Of a stretch of 64,000 bases of DNA, positions 24,789 through 33,342 are shown piece by piece. Source of the stretch: ENR-C587 sp942493235 (GTDB lineage: Bacteria; Bacteroidota; Ignavibacteria; Kapaibacteriales; UBA2268); the NCBI GenBank assembly GCA_942493235.1, contig OW818676.1:3348001-3412000 (forward strand), given 5' to 3'. The notes beneath the pieces were generated by a model. It saw only the letters and a program-made list of their open reading frames with translations. It had not been told where the DNA came from and made no database searches. A program made the translations under genes and the position numbers. How positions within the stretch are numbered: the first letter of the stretch is position 1; every line of letters begins with the position of its first letter.

Positions 24789-27700
24789 CTATGCTAATAA
24801 TTGTTCTTGGTCCGGAGCTAATCTTACTGATACTACTTTAGAAACGCCTTCTTCCTGCATAGTAATACCGTATAAAGTATCGGCAGCAGTCATAGTTTTC
24901 TTATTATGAGTAACCATTAGAAACTGAGTTTTAACGCTGAACTGCTTAATCATAGATAGAAATCTATCTACATTGGCATCGTCAAGCGGAGCATCTACCT
25001 CGTCTAATATACAGAAGGGGCTTGGCTTAACCAAATAGATACCGAACAGCAAAGCAATGGCAGTGAGTGTCTTTTCTCCTTGAGAAAGCATTTCAATCGA
25101 ATGCGGTTTTTTACCGGGTGGTTTGGCAATAATTTCAATATCACAATCTAAAATATTTTCGCCATTTAGCTTGAGTTCACCTTCGGCTTCTTCATTAAAA
25201 AGCTTTTTTACTAAAGTTTGAAAATTAGAGTTTACTTGATTGAAAGTATCAATAAATTTCTTTTCGGCAGTATCATTGATTTCAGAAATTGTTTCTTGCA
25301 GTGTTTTTTCGGATTCGGTTAAATCACTTAACTGCTCTATATAGAAATTAAATCTTGTGTTTTGAGCTTCAAACTCTTCGAGAGCCATAAAGTTTACGTT
25401 ACCGAGAGCAGATAATTTCTCTTTCAAATCTTTGAGTTCAGCTTTAGCATTATCGACTGATTCTATTTCAATTGTTTGTAATTCCGAATTTTCAATATCA
25501 ATAGAAAATGCTTCCATAGCACGGGCAAGCATATTTTTAATATTTGTTTTGGTTTCATTAGTCTTTAAATCGAACTGATGGGCTTGCTCGATAATTCTAT
25601 CAAAATTTTTCCTTTTAGCAGATAAATCTTTGCTGTATTGCTCGATTTGTTCATCAAGAACGGTTTTCTTTTCAGCAAAGAACTCACGCTCGGTTTTAGC
25701 TGTGTCTGCACTTAGGTTCAGCTCATTAAGCTCTAATTCATATTTTGAAATATTTTCGCTAATCAGAAGCAGACTTTTTTCATTATTTACTACCTCTTGA
25801 TCGTAATTTTCCAAACGTTTAGTAGTGTTATCTAAGTCTTGTTCATTACGAGCAATTTCATTTTTAAGTGAATTGATTTGCTCTTGAGTTTTAACTCTCT
25901 GCATTTCAATAGCCTTAAGCTCATCATCTTTTTGTGCATACTGAGCTTCAGTATTTTTTACTTCGTTTAATTTAACTTGTAGCTCTTCCTTTGAAATATT
26001 CAATTTCAGCTCAATGCTATTTATTTCGCTAAGGTTTTCATCATCTTCTAAAGTAAGATGAGCTAATTCATCTTCATATCTGGCTAAGTTTTGCTCTAAA
26101 ATATTTATATTATTATCGAGAGATTCGGCTCTCATGGTTAATTGGGAAATCAACTGTTCGTTTTTATTGATTTCATTTTCGGCTCTTTTAACCTCTGAAT
26201 TCAGTGCCTGTATATCAATATCTTCAAGTTCGATTTTAGTATCTTTGATTTGTGAATCCAGCTGCTCAATGTTTTTATTAAGTTCTTTAATTGCTTTTTT
26301 GAGTTCGTTGATTCTTTCTTTTTTACCGACGGTCTGCCCTTCTTTTTTAAGCACATCTCCGCCACGGAACACACCGCTATTGCGTACAATTTCACCTTTT
26401 AAAGTAACGGCTGTATCCACCGATTGATTATCTACTAATTCCTTTGCAGTCTCTAAATCATCAACTATCACAGTTTTTGCGAGCACAATTCGTAACAAAT
26501 TGCGAATCGGGTCATCTACCCTTACTATTTCTGACAAGCAGCCATAATATTTAGGATTGTCAACTTTGCAAATAATTTCTTTAGATTCGGGAATAGCATC
26601 TTTACAGATAAAATTAACTTTGCCTTTTTTGTTGTTTTTAAGCAGCTCTACAGCCTTTTCTGCCTCTACCCTACTATCGACAATAAAAGCGTTAGAAATA
26701 TCACCCAGAGCCGCTTCTACGGCAACTCTGTATTTCTCATCTGTACCAACAGCTTCAATCAGCAATGTTTTCTCGAATTCTGTTACCCAATTATTATTGT
26801 TAAGCAAGAATTTAGAGCTATCATCTACATCAATTAAACTGGAAAGGAATTCCAATTGAGCATTTTTAGAACTAAGATTATTTTTATTTTCGGATAGAGA
26901 TTGTCTTAAATTTTCGATTTCATTTTTTAAAGCATTTTGCTTTTCGATGGACTGAGCTAATTCTCTTTCGGCAGAGTTTAAATTTTCAGTTAGAGTTGGT
27001 TTTAGTGCTTCTGCTTCAGCTGAACGAGATTCAAGAGAATTAATATCAATTTTAACTTTTTCTATTTCATTATTATTATTATTGACTAAGTTATTTAAGT
27101 TATCTCTTTTATTTTTATTTTTATTAAGATTTGACTTTATAGAACTCAATGAATTCTGCAAAAGTACGACTTCTTCATTACTTGAATTAGCTGAAAATCG
27201 AGCTTCACTAACTTCTTTAGAAACTTCATCTCTTAATAATCTGGCAGAGTTAACCTTTTCATTTATTGAGTTAACTTCATCAGAAAGAGCTTCGTACTGG
27301 TCTTTTGAAATTTTAACAGAGAATTTGAGTGAATCAATCCGCTTAGAAGACTCATCTATGTCGTATTTAATTCTGTCTTGAGCTTTTACTATAGAAGATA
27401 ATTTCTCCTGAGAAACTGCAATATCTTTATTTTTTTGAGAAATTTCGCTATTAATCGAATTTTCTTTATCACGGGACTGCTGATATTCAAAATCCACTTC
27501 ATTAAGAGTATGAGCTAATTCTTCAAGCATTTGCTCATGCTCGTTAAGCTCTTTTTCTTGAAGGATTCTTTTCTCAACTATATCTTTAATTTCCTGTTCA
27601 AATTCAGCTAAATATTTATTTTGATTTTGGAAATCTATTTTAATTAGTGCTATTTCCAAATCTTTATGCTGTTCGTATAATTTATTATATCTTTTTGTTT

Positions 27701-28331
27701 TTGCTGCTTGACGGGCAAGAGTATTTACTTGTTTTTCGACTTCTTGGACTATATCTTGGACTCTCAACAGGTCGGCTTGAATATTTTGCAATTTCCTGCT
27801 GGCTTCCTTGCGACGCATTTTATATTTATTAACTCCGGCAGCTTCTTCGATAAGGTGTCTTCTCTCTTCAGGTCTTCCGCTAAGAATGGCTTCAACCATT
27901 TTTAACTCAATTACCGAATAGGAATCAGCCCCCATGCCGGTATCCATAAATAGATCTAAAATATCACGTAGTCTGCATTTAGTATTATTAATTAAGTATT
28001 CGCTTTCGCCGTCGCGGAAAAGTCTGCGAGTAATAGTAATTTCGGAATATTCTGATGGCAGTACTCCCCTATTATTCTGTACTATCAATGAGACTTCAGC
28101 CATACCGAGGGGTTTACGATTTTTTGTACCGTTAAAAATCACATTTTCCATAAGTTCAGAACGCAATACTGCGGTCTTCTGTTCACCAAGTACCCAGCGT
28201 ATGGCATCAACTACATTTGTTTTGCCACAACCGTTAGGACCTACAATGGCAGATATTCCTTGATTAAATTTGAACTTAATCTTTTGAGCAAAAGACTTAA
28301 AACCAACCACTTCTAAATGTGATAAATACAT
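24789..28331 (-). CDS. smc: Chromosome partition protein SMC
   Basis: 1180 residues, full length, with the standard five-part layout. The head has Walker A GPNGCGKT at 31-38. A long coiled coil (about 170-500) precedes a hinge (about 510-665, with GDISNAFIVDSRVEAEKAVELL-like content), then the return coiled coil. The C-terminal head has the signature LSQGEKTLTAIALLFG and Walker B ILDEVDAPLDDANVDRF. The LSQGE form is usual in this phylum. SMC forms the condensin core that compacts and segregates the chromosome; scpA and scpB are not in the window. It follows mreD by 45 bases on the same strand, so DNA segregation and cell-shape genes appear to share a transcript. Confidence 0.97.
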   Translation of the reverse strand: MYLSHLEVVGFKSFAQKIKFKFNQGISAIVGPNGCGKTNVVDAIRWVLGEQKTAVLRSELMENVIFNGTKNRKPLGMAEVSLIVQNNRGVLPSEYSEITITRRLFRDGESEYLINNTKCRLRDILDLFMDTGMGADSYSVIELKMVEAILSGRPEERRHLIEEAAGVNKYKMRRKEASRKLQNIQADLLRVQDIVQEVEKQVNTLARQAAKTKRYNKLYEQHKDLEIALIKIDFQNQNKYLAEFEQEIKDIVEKRILQEKELNEHEQMLEELAHTLNEVDFEYQQSRDKENSINSEISQKNKDIAVSQEKLSSIVKAQDRIKYDIDESSKRIDSLKFSVKISKDQYEALSDEVNSINEKVNSARLLRDEVSKEVSEARFSANSSNEEVVLLQNSLSSIKSNLNKNKNKRDNLNNLVNNNNNEIEKVKIDINSLESRSAEAEALKPTLTENLNSAERELAQSIEKQNALKNEIENLRQSLSENKNNLSSKNAQLEFLSSLIDVDDSSKFLLNNNNWVTEFEKTLLIEAVGTDEKYRVAVEAALGDISNAFIVDSRVEAEKAVELLKNNKKGKVNFICKDAIPESKEIICKVDNPKYYGCLSEIVRVDDPIRNLLRIVLAKTVIVDDLETAKELVDNQSVDTAVTLKGEIVRNSGVFRGGDVLKKEGQTVGKKERINELKKAIKELNKNIEQLDSQIKDTKIELEDIDIQALNSEVKRAENEINKNEQLISQLTMRAESLDNNINILEQNLARYEDELAHLTLEDDENLSEINSIELKLNISKEELQVKLNEVKNTEAQYAQKDDELKAIEMQRVKTQEQINSLKNEIARNEQDLDNTTKRLENYDQEVVNNEKSLLLISENISKYELELNELNLSADTAKTEREFFAEKKTVLDEQIEQYSKDLSAKRKNFDRIIEQAHQFDLKTNETKTNIKNMLARAMEAFSIDIENSELQTIEIESVDNAKAELKDLKEKLSALGNVNFMALEEFEAQNTRFNFYIEQLSDLTESEKTLQETISEINDTAEKKFIDTFNQVNSNFQTLVKKLFNEEAEGELKLNGENILDCDIEIIAKPPGKKPHSIEMLSQGEKTLTAIALLFGIYLVKPSPFCILDEVDAPLDDANVDRFLSMIKQFSVKTQFLMVTHNKKTMTAADTLYGITMQEEGVSKVVSVRLAPDQEQLLA

Positions 28332-28376
28332 TTTACTTTCGGAAATTGTTTTACAAATCAGAGCTTTAAATTAATA

Positions 28377-28901
28377 TTATTCTTTTCTGCGGAAGTTAAA
28401 TAAAGTAATAAATCCGGCAAAAACAGTAGTATAAAATGACATCGAAAGTCCATAACGTAAGAAAAACTGCAAGAAGCTTAGCTCACTTGGTTTGGTAAAT
28501 ATCATATAATAGACTAAATTATTCAGAAGATTTGATATAAATACGACAATCAAAAACTTGATACTGCCCAGAGTAATTTTCTCAAATCCATCTTTATAAA
28601 AATACCCGGCAAAGAAACCGACTATAGTTTTAGACAACGCATTAGTACCAATTAAATCAAATGATACTATATCAAAAAACAAACCGATTGCAAATCCGGC
28701 AATTACACCGGTAAATTGACCTTCATAAACAGAAATAAATACACATAAAATCACAAGCAGGTCTGGAGTCATACCTCCGACAGAAATTAGATCTAACAGC
28801 ATTACATGCATCAATGACAGAACTAATGCAGCTAAAGCATAAGCAATCATTCTGACTTTTATTGATTGGAAATTTATTCTGCTTTCGATAATACCGCTCA
28901 T
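28377..28901 (-). CDS. mreD: Rod shape-determining protein MreD
   Basis: 174 residues, all membrane: about five or six hydrophobic segments with the family pattern MTPDLLVILCVFISVYEGQF, followed by FAIGLFFDI and ALSKTIVGFFAGYFY. MreD is an inner-membrane component of the elongasome with MreB and MreC. It lies third in the mreB-mreC-mreD order, 68 bases after mreC. The penicillin-binding protein 2 and rodA genes that usually come next are replaced here by smc. Confidence 0.92.
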   Translation of the reverse strand: MSGIIESRINFQSIKVRMIAYALAALVLSLMHVMLLDLISVGGMTPDLLVILCVFISVYEGQFTGVIAGFAIGLFFDIVSFDLIGTNALSKTIVGFFAGYFYKDGFEKITLGSIKFLIVVFISNLLNNLVYYMIFTKPSELSFLQFFLRYGLSMSFYTTVFAGFITLFNFRRKE

Positions 28902-28969
28902 TGCAATTATCTTTATTATTTCTTAATTATGTAAATTCTAATTATTGATTTTAACTTTATTTAGATTAT

Positions 28970-29833
28970 CTATTTTCTCTTTGAGATATTTTTTCTGGCT
29001 TTTAGTAATTCATCTATCTCATTTATTAATTTCTGTCTTTCGGGATCCGGCAAATATTTAATAACAAAAACCTGCTCTACAGCCGAAAATCCGGCAGCGG
29101 GTTTAACATAAATTTTCAAAAACAAATCCCCTGATTCTTCACTAATACTTTCAACAGTGCCTACGGGAATATCTTTAGGAAAGCGAGAACTGTAATCAGA
29201 GGTAACTATAACGTCGCCTACTTTAATATCAAAAGATTTAGGAACATTTTTCAGTAGAAAATCATTGCCACCTTCCCATACTAAAAGTCCGTCTATGGAA
29301 GAACGCAATACTTTAGATGATACTTTAATTTCACGATTTTGCAAAGATTCAATAAGAGCATAATTTTTGGTTGTACCAATTACTAAACCGGCAATACCCG
29401 CTGCTGTACGGACAGCCATACCGTCTTGAATTCCTGAAGAATTCCCCTTATTTAGCATCATATAATTTCTCATCTCGATAGTAGTACGTCCAACTACATC
29501 AGCAGGAACATATTCGTATTCATTTTTTTGTTTTAAGTAAAGCATTTCTTTTAGATTTTCATTTTCTAAAAGAGATTTTCTCATACGAGTAACTTCTTGT
29601 GATAATTGAAGATTCAGGTCTCTCAGAGCTTTATTTTCATTTTTTAAAGCACCGGTATTGGGAATAAATGAAAATGCCTCTCTAAACCAACCGAATGTAC
29701 CGACTAAAACACTTCTGAAACCGCCGATATTGGTAACATCGCCCATAGAAATAAGAGAAAAGCATATAATTACTAATGAAACTAATGTAATATACTCTTT
29801 GAATTTAATTACAAAATCTATGAACTTTTGCAT
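28970..29833 (-). CDS. mreC: Rod shape-determining protein MreC
   Basis: 287 residues. A single N-terminal transmembrane helix (about 14-33) precedes a periplasmic coiled coil (about 62-98) and the double beta-barrel region. That region includes GNSSGIQDGMAV followed by AGIAGLVIG, and the GDVIVTSDYSSRFPKDIPVG stretch typical of MreC. MreC is a periplasmic scaffold linking MreB filaments to the cell-wall synthases. It lies 31 bases after mreB and 68 before mreD. Length and order are canonical. Confidence 0.95.
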   Translation of the reverse strand: MQKFIDFVIKFKEYITLVSLVIICFSLISMGDVTNIGGFRSVLVGTFGWFREAFSFIPNTGALKNENKALRDLNLQLSQEVTRMRKSLLENENLKEMLYLKQKNEYEYVPADVVGRTTIEMRNYMMLNKGNSSGIQDGMAVRTAAGIAGLVIGTTKNYALIESLQNREIKVSSKVLRSSIDGLLVWEGGNDFLLKNVPKSFDIKVGDVIVTSDYSSRFPKDIPVGTVESISEESGDLFLKIYVKPAAGFSAVEQVFVIKYLPDPERQKLINEIDELLKARKNISKRK

Positions 29834-29864
29834 AATCTATAATCTGCCTTATTCCACAAAAATA

Positions 29865-30887
29865 TTAGAATCTATTGCTTTTAATAAGAACTGACGAATA
29901 CTCGCTCATATTTTCCAATACTCTGCCGGTACCTCTAACTACTGCTGTTAATGGGTCATCTGCTACGTGAACCGGTAAATTAGTCTCGCGGCGTATTCTC
30001 TCGTCTAAACCTTTAAGCAATGCACCACCACCGGTAAGCATGATACCTCTGTCTAAAATATCGGCACTTAATTCCGGAGGAGTTCTTTCTAAAAGTGTCA
30101 GCACAGATTCAACTATAAGATGTACTGCTTCTGATAAAGCTTCGCGAATATCAACCGAGCTGACCTCTATCATTTTAGGAATACCGGAGACTAAGTCTCT
30201 ACCTTTTACTTCTATTTCAATTTCTTCTTCTAATGGAACGGCAGAACCGACTTGACATTTAATCATTTCGGCAGTTCTGTCTCCAATTAAAATATTGTGC
30301 TGGCGTTTGAAAAATTGAACTATAGAACTTGTCATTTCATCACCGGCTATGCGTACGGATTCGTCATTAACGATACCGGACAAAGCAATAACAGCAATTT
30401 CAGTAGTACCGCCACCAATATCAACTATCATATTGCCAACAGGTTCATGCACATTCAAGCCAATACCGATAGCACTTGCCATTGGCTCGGCTATCAAATG
30501 CACTTCTTTTGCTCCGGCATGCTCACAGGAATCACGAACGGCACGTTTCTCGACTTCGGTAATACCACTTGGAACGCAAACTACAACCCTACGAGCAGGC
30601 TGCCAAGTAAGTGATACTTTTCGTATAAAAGCACGAAGCATACCTTCGCAAATTTCAAAATCTGCGATAGCTCCGTCTTTCATCGGACGAATAACCATAA
30701 TATCTCTATGTGTACGCCCAACCATTGCTTGAGCCTCATGCCCTATGGCTATAATATGTTTTGTAGATCTATCAAAAGCCACAATTGTAGGCTCATTTAA
30801 TACTATTCCTTTGCCTTTTGACCACACTAAGGTGTTGGCAGTACCCAAATCAATAGCAACATCGTTTGAAAATAATCTTATACCCAT
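29865..30887 (-). CDS. mreB: Rod shape-determining protein MreB (bacterial actin)
   Basis: 340 residues. Actin-fold nucleotide-binding motifs are visible: phosphate-1 VAIDLGTANTLVW near the start, phosphate-2 IVDIGGGTTEIAVI and the adenosine motif LTGGGALLKGLDE. The N-terminal amphipathic stretch GIRLFSN fits membrane binding. MreB forms antiparallel filaments beneath the inner membrane and directs elongation, implying a rod-shaped or elongating cell. It is the first gene of the mreBCD-smc operon. Its upstream region (30888-31258) is AT-rich and carries a CAAAAATA box (reverse complement of TATTTTTG) at 30936-30943 that could be the minus-7 element. Confidence 0.97.
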   Translation of the reverse strand: MGIRLFSNDVAIDLGTANTLVWSKGKGIVLNEPTIVAFDRSTKHIIAIGHEAQAMVGRTHRDIMVIRPMKDGAIADFEICEGMLRAFIRKVSLTWQPARRVVVCVPSGITEVEKRAVRDSCEHAGAKEVHLIAEPMASAIGIGLNVHEPVGNMIVDIGGGTTEIAVIALSGIVNDESVRIAGDEMTSSIVQFFKRQHNILIGDRTAEMIKCQVGSAVPLEEEIEIEVKGRDLVSGIPKMIEVSSVDIREALSEAVHLIVESVLTLLERTPPELSADILDRGIMLTGGGALLKGLDERIRRETNLPVHVADDPLTAVVRGTGRVLENMSEYSSVLIKSNRF

Positions 30888-31258
30888 TTTTTTTATTTTC
30901 TAATTTGTCTGTAAAACTCAAATTTTTACGAATTACAAAAATAACAGAAATATTATTCATATTATAATTAAATTCAAAAAACTATAAAATTTTTTTTGGA
31001 TTTTTTATTAAGTAGCTCATTTTTATAGATATATAAATCAAATAATTTTTATTTAAAAACTCACTTGTAAAAGTCAAAGATTTTTCGCTTTTTTACTAAT
31101 ACAAACTTTCATTTGTACTTATATTATTGCCTATATGAATTCGCACATGAAATATCTTACAGGCTTGCCATTTAACCACAGTTGATGGTTAAACATTTCT
31201 CTCATTAGAAAACAAAATTAAATAACTCTATTGATTATTGTTTTTGAATTTTAATTAA
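30888..31258. other. Intergenic region upstream of mreB
   Basis: About 370 bases with no convincing ORF. It holds a possible minus-strand minus-7 box for mreB at 30936-30943 and an 8-bp-stem hairpin at 31171-31193 (TTTAACCA, seven-base loop, TGGTTAAA). I see nothing else. Confidence 0.5.
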
Positions 31259-31259
31259 A

Positions 31260-31281
31260 AAGACCATATTTCTATGGTCTT
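31260..31281 (-). terminator. Intrinsic terminator for the 31310-31774 gene
   Basis: A 9-bp stem (AAGACCATA/TATGGTCTT) with a TTTC tetraloop-size loop. Read on the minus strand it is followed by TTTTAATT, and it lies about 28 bases past the stop of the minus-strand gene. Confidence 0.7.
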
Positions 31282-31309
31282 AATAATAAATTCAATAATA
31301 ACTGAGGAT

Positions 31310-31774
31310 TTATCTATATCTAAATCCAAAATCAGCAGAATCGTAAGATATAGCAATGTCTTTGTCTAACACATTATTATTCTTATCAATTCTATTGCAG
31401 TAAATAGTATCAAATGGCTTATCTTTGGAAGATATGAAATTGAATACTAAAAGAGCGTTCGGAGCTTCATCAGAATATACTTCTATATAATTCAAACCTA
31501 ACATTGATTTATGATGAAATCCGTAATTAGAAAACTGTTTACACTCTTTATTTTTTTCTTCTGCAATTGCTTCTAGTTTAGATACTACAATCATTTTAAA
31601 TAATGATTCTGAAAGTGAGAAAAACTCGTCGTTATCCTCTAACATATTCCATTTCAAATCAGTCTTTTGGAATATAGGAACTAATGCAGAAAGTCCGGAG
31701 CGAAATAAATCCATTAGCTCTCTAACTTGCTGATTATACTCAGAGTTGATTTTAAGGTTGTCTAAGCCTTCCAT
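31310..31774 (-). CDS. Hypothetical protein, 154 residues
   Basis: I do not recognise a family. The reading frame is supported by an AAGGA ribosome-binding site seven bases before the ATG and by a minus-strand intrinsic terminator just after the stop. No signal peptide or transmembrane segment is visible, so it should be cytoplasmic. The N-terminal half is helical (YNQQVRELMDLFRSGLSALV). The C-terminal half has alternating beta-like segments (LGLNYIEVYSDEAPNALLVFNFI) and many charged residues, and it ends FGFRYR. It stands alone between mreB and a repeat-rich stretch. Function is unknown. Confidence 0.65.
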   Translation of the reverse strand: MEGLDNLKINSEYNQQVRELMDLFRSGLSALVPIFQKTDLKWNMLEDNDEFFSLSESLFKMIVVSKLEAIAEEKNKECKQFSNYGFHHKSMLGLNYIEVYSDEAPNALLVFNFISSKDKPFDTIYCNRIDKNNNVLDKDIAISYDSADFGFRYR

Positions 31775-31924
31775 AATTTTTTCCTTAAAATTCTAATGTT
31801 AAAAATAATAGAAAACAAATATATCAATAATATAATTCAAAAAATAACTTTTTTTTTAAATTTTAAATTTTTCTGGTTCTTCGCTATTATCTGTGGGTAA
31901 GCAAATAAAGAAATCTTTCTTACA

Positions 31925-32115
31925 ACAGCGTTAGCTGTTGAACATCGGTAAAATGAAGGTTATAAAGTTTGTAAAGTTGAAAGTAGGAATTGGGAATTGG
32001 GAATTGGGAAATAGGAAATAGGAAGTAGGAAGTAGGAAATTGCACATCTCCGCACTATGCTCTGCGTAGTGCGGCTGGTCTTCCAACAGTGTAGCTGTTG
32101 AATATCGGTAAAATG
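31925..32115 (-). repeat. Composite palindromic repeat, copy A
   Basis: This is an inverted copy of the element at 52105-52270. Two outer units with a CAACA-type hairpin (AACAGCGTTAGCTGTTG at 31925-31941 and AACAGTGTAGCTGTTG at about 32085-32100) flank an inner hairpin (CCGCACTA/TAGTGCGG, about 32053-32076) and a run of GGGAATT/AGGAAAT-type heptamers (31987-32035). Apparent ORFs here are by-products of the repeat. Confidence 0.7.
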
Positions 32116-32135
32116 AAAGTTTAAATATACTCCCA

Positions 32136-32280
32136 TAATACTTTCTAAAAAAGCTGTCATTCTGAACGAAGTGAAGAATCCAGATAAATTTAATCATTAA
32201 TTTAAGACTATTTGTTTCGTTACACTCAGTATTACGATTTGGCAATATTACTAATTTTAGACAACTTATTGATAATGATA
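32136..32280. mobile_element. MITE-like palindromic element (degenerate copy)
   Basis: The left end TTTCTAAAAAAGCTGTCATT and right end TTTTAGACAACTTATT resemble the other copies. The interior has the CATTCTGAACGAAGTGAAGA segment at 32158-32178 and, inverted, TCGTTACACTCAG at 32218-32230. The copy is more decayed than those at 23930 and 55051. Confidence 0.45.
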
Positions 32281-32293
32281 GTTGATGGCTTCC

Positions 32294-32320
32294 TATTCCC
32301 CACACTTAAGTGGCTGTGTA
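32294..32320 (+). repeat. Half-hairpin/IS-end junction repeat
   Basis: TTCCCCACACTTAAGTGGCT then GTGTAATCA: the same junction of a CCCCAC(G/A)C half-hairpin with a GGCTGTGTAA end seen at 23808-23842. Confidence 0.45.
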
Positions 32321-32375
32321 ATCACATAAGTTAAGATTTTTACAATGATCGAATTAATTCAAGGACAAAGTTATA

Positions 32376-32401
32376 CAACCTGACGGTTAACCGTCAGGTT
32401 G
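32376..32401. repeat. 26-bp perfect palindrome
   Basis: CAACCTGACGGTT followed immediately by its exact reverse complement, with no loop. It could be a small REP-like hairpin or a terminator stem, but no T-run adjoins either side. It lies in a gene-free repeat region. Confidence 0.6.
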
Positions 32402-32449
32402 ATATGTACTTATTCTATTTTCCAATCTTACGTAAATTACAAATTTCAC

Positions 32450-32482
32450 CTTTTTTACACAGCCTCTGAAGCGTGTGGTTGA
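32450..32482 (-). repeat. Half-hairpin/IS-end junction repeat
   Basis: On the minus strand this reads CAACCACACGCTTCAG then AGGCTGTGTAAAAAA, the clearest copy of the recurring junction. Confidence 0.55.
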
Positions 32483-32540
32483 GGACTCTATTCCCTAGTC
32501 TCAAGACCCGAAACCCCAGACACCAGTCACAAAATAATAC

Positions 32541-32576
32541 AAAAAAGGCTTGACAGATAAGCATTCCGTCAAGCCT
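32541..32576 (-). terminator. Intrinsic terminator of the sigma/barrel operon
   Basis: A 9-bp stem (AGGCTTGAC at 32546-32554 pairs with GTCAAGCCT at 32568-32576) is followed on the minus strand by six Ts. It lies 27 bases past the stop of the barrel gene that ends at 32604. Confidence 0.85.
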
Positions 32577-32603
32577 AAGTGGGATATAATGAAAAACTCC
32601 CTA

Positions 32604-33296
32604 TTAGAAGCAACCAAACTCAAGAGTAATACCCCCGGAAAAACCATTCAAGTTAATATCTTTAAGTGATTGGTTTGCTTTATATAAATCATTTTCTCTA
32701 ATTGAAGATACAAATCTGTAACTGCCCTCAACTGAAACTCTAAAGAATGTAGTTACGTTAAATTCGACTGCAAGCGTAGGCTCAACCACAAATATAGCTT
32801 TCCATGGTTTATTTGAATCATTATGAGTGTCAAACTCATCATCACCGGCATCAGAGTGCCACATTTGGTCAGCAAAGTTTACACCACCGGCACCCACTAA
32901 TACATTTGTAGCTAAGTGAATATATTCTACCGGTTTGTAAATATATTCCAAGTATAGCCCTCCATAACCCATATTGATAACGCCATCAATACTTTTACCG
33001 GCGGTATCTACATAGTTTGCATCATGTTGAGTAACTAATCCATAACCGGCAAGACCTAAGCTTAATGTTCTGTTAACTGTCCATGCACCTCGTCCGCCAA
33101 CTAATACGCCTATATCTCCGTTAATGCTTGAGAATTTTACTTGTGGACCACCATAGCCACTGCTTCTGAACTCGTCGCCACCAAATAGTGTTTTTAATTC
33201 TGTTTGGTCTGATTGCTCTGTTTGTTTTGTTTCTTGAGCGTTAATTAAGTTAAAACTGAGCATAAAAATAGCCATCATCCAAAATATCTTTTTCAT
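32604..33296 (-). CDS. Small outer-membrane beta-barrel protein, paralogue of the neighbouring barrel domain
   Basis: 230 residues from ATG 33296 (MKKIFWMM), which has GGAG six bases upstream; the ATG 12 bases earlier overlaps that site and is less likely. A signal peptide ends near LINAQ. The mature chain aligns over its whole length with the C-terminal part of the next gene upstream. Shared blocks include LVGGRGAWTVNRTLSLGLAGYG versus LVGGKVLWTMNDRISIGITGYG-type sequence, and EPTLAVEFNVTTFFRVSVEG versus the matching EPGINMEIEVHNFFR block. It ends EFGCF with a terminal Phe. It lies 46 bases downstream and ends at a strong terminator. Predicted as an outer-membrane barrel; ligand unknown. Confidence 0.8.
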   Translation of the reverse strand: MKKIFWMMAIFMLSFNLINAQETKQTEQSDQTELKTLFGGDEFRSSGYGGPQVKFSSINGDIGVLVGGRGAWTVNRTLSLGLAGYGLVTQHDANYVDTAGKSIDGVINMGYGGLYLEYIYKPVEYIHLATNVLVGAGGVNFADQMWHSDAGDDEFDTHNDSNKPWKAIFVVEPTLAVEFNVTTFFRVSVEGSYRFVSSIRENDLYKANQSLKDINLNGFSGGITLEFGCF

Positions 33297-33342
33297 TTGG
33301 AACTCCATTATATGATTGATAAATAAATGTTTTATATTGTTT

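Noticed and set aside
31931..32305. 124-codon minus-strand ORF reading through repeats
   Set aside because: It lies within the composite repeat and MITE-like element; part of its translation is shared with the inverse copy at 52082-52330, as expected for a repeat rather than a gene.
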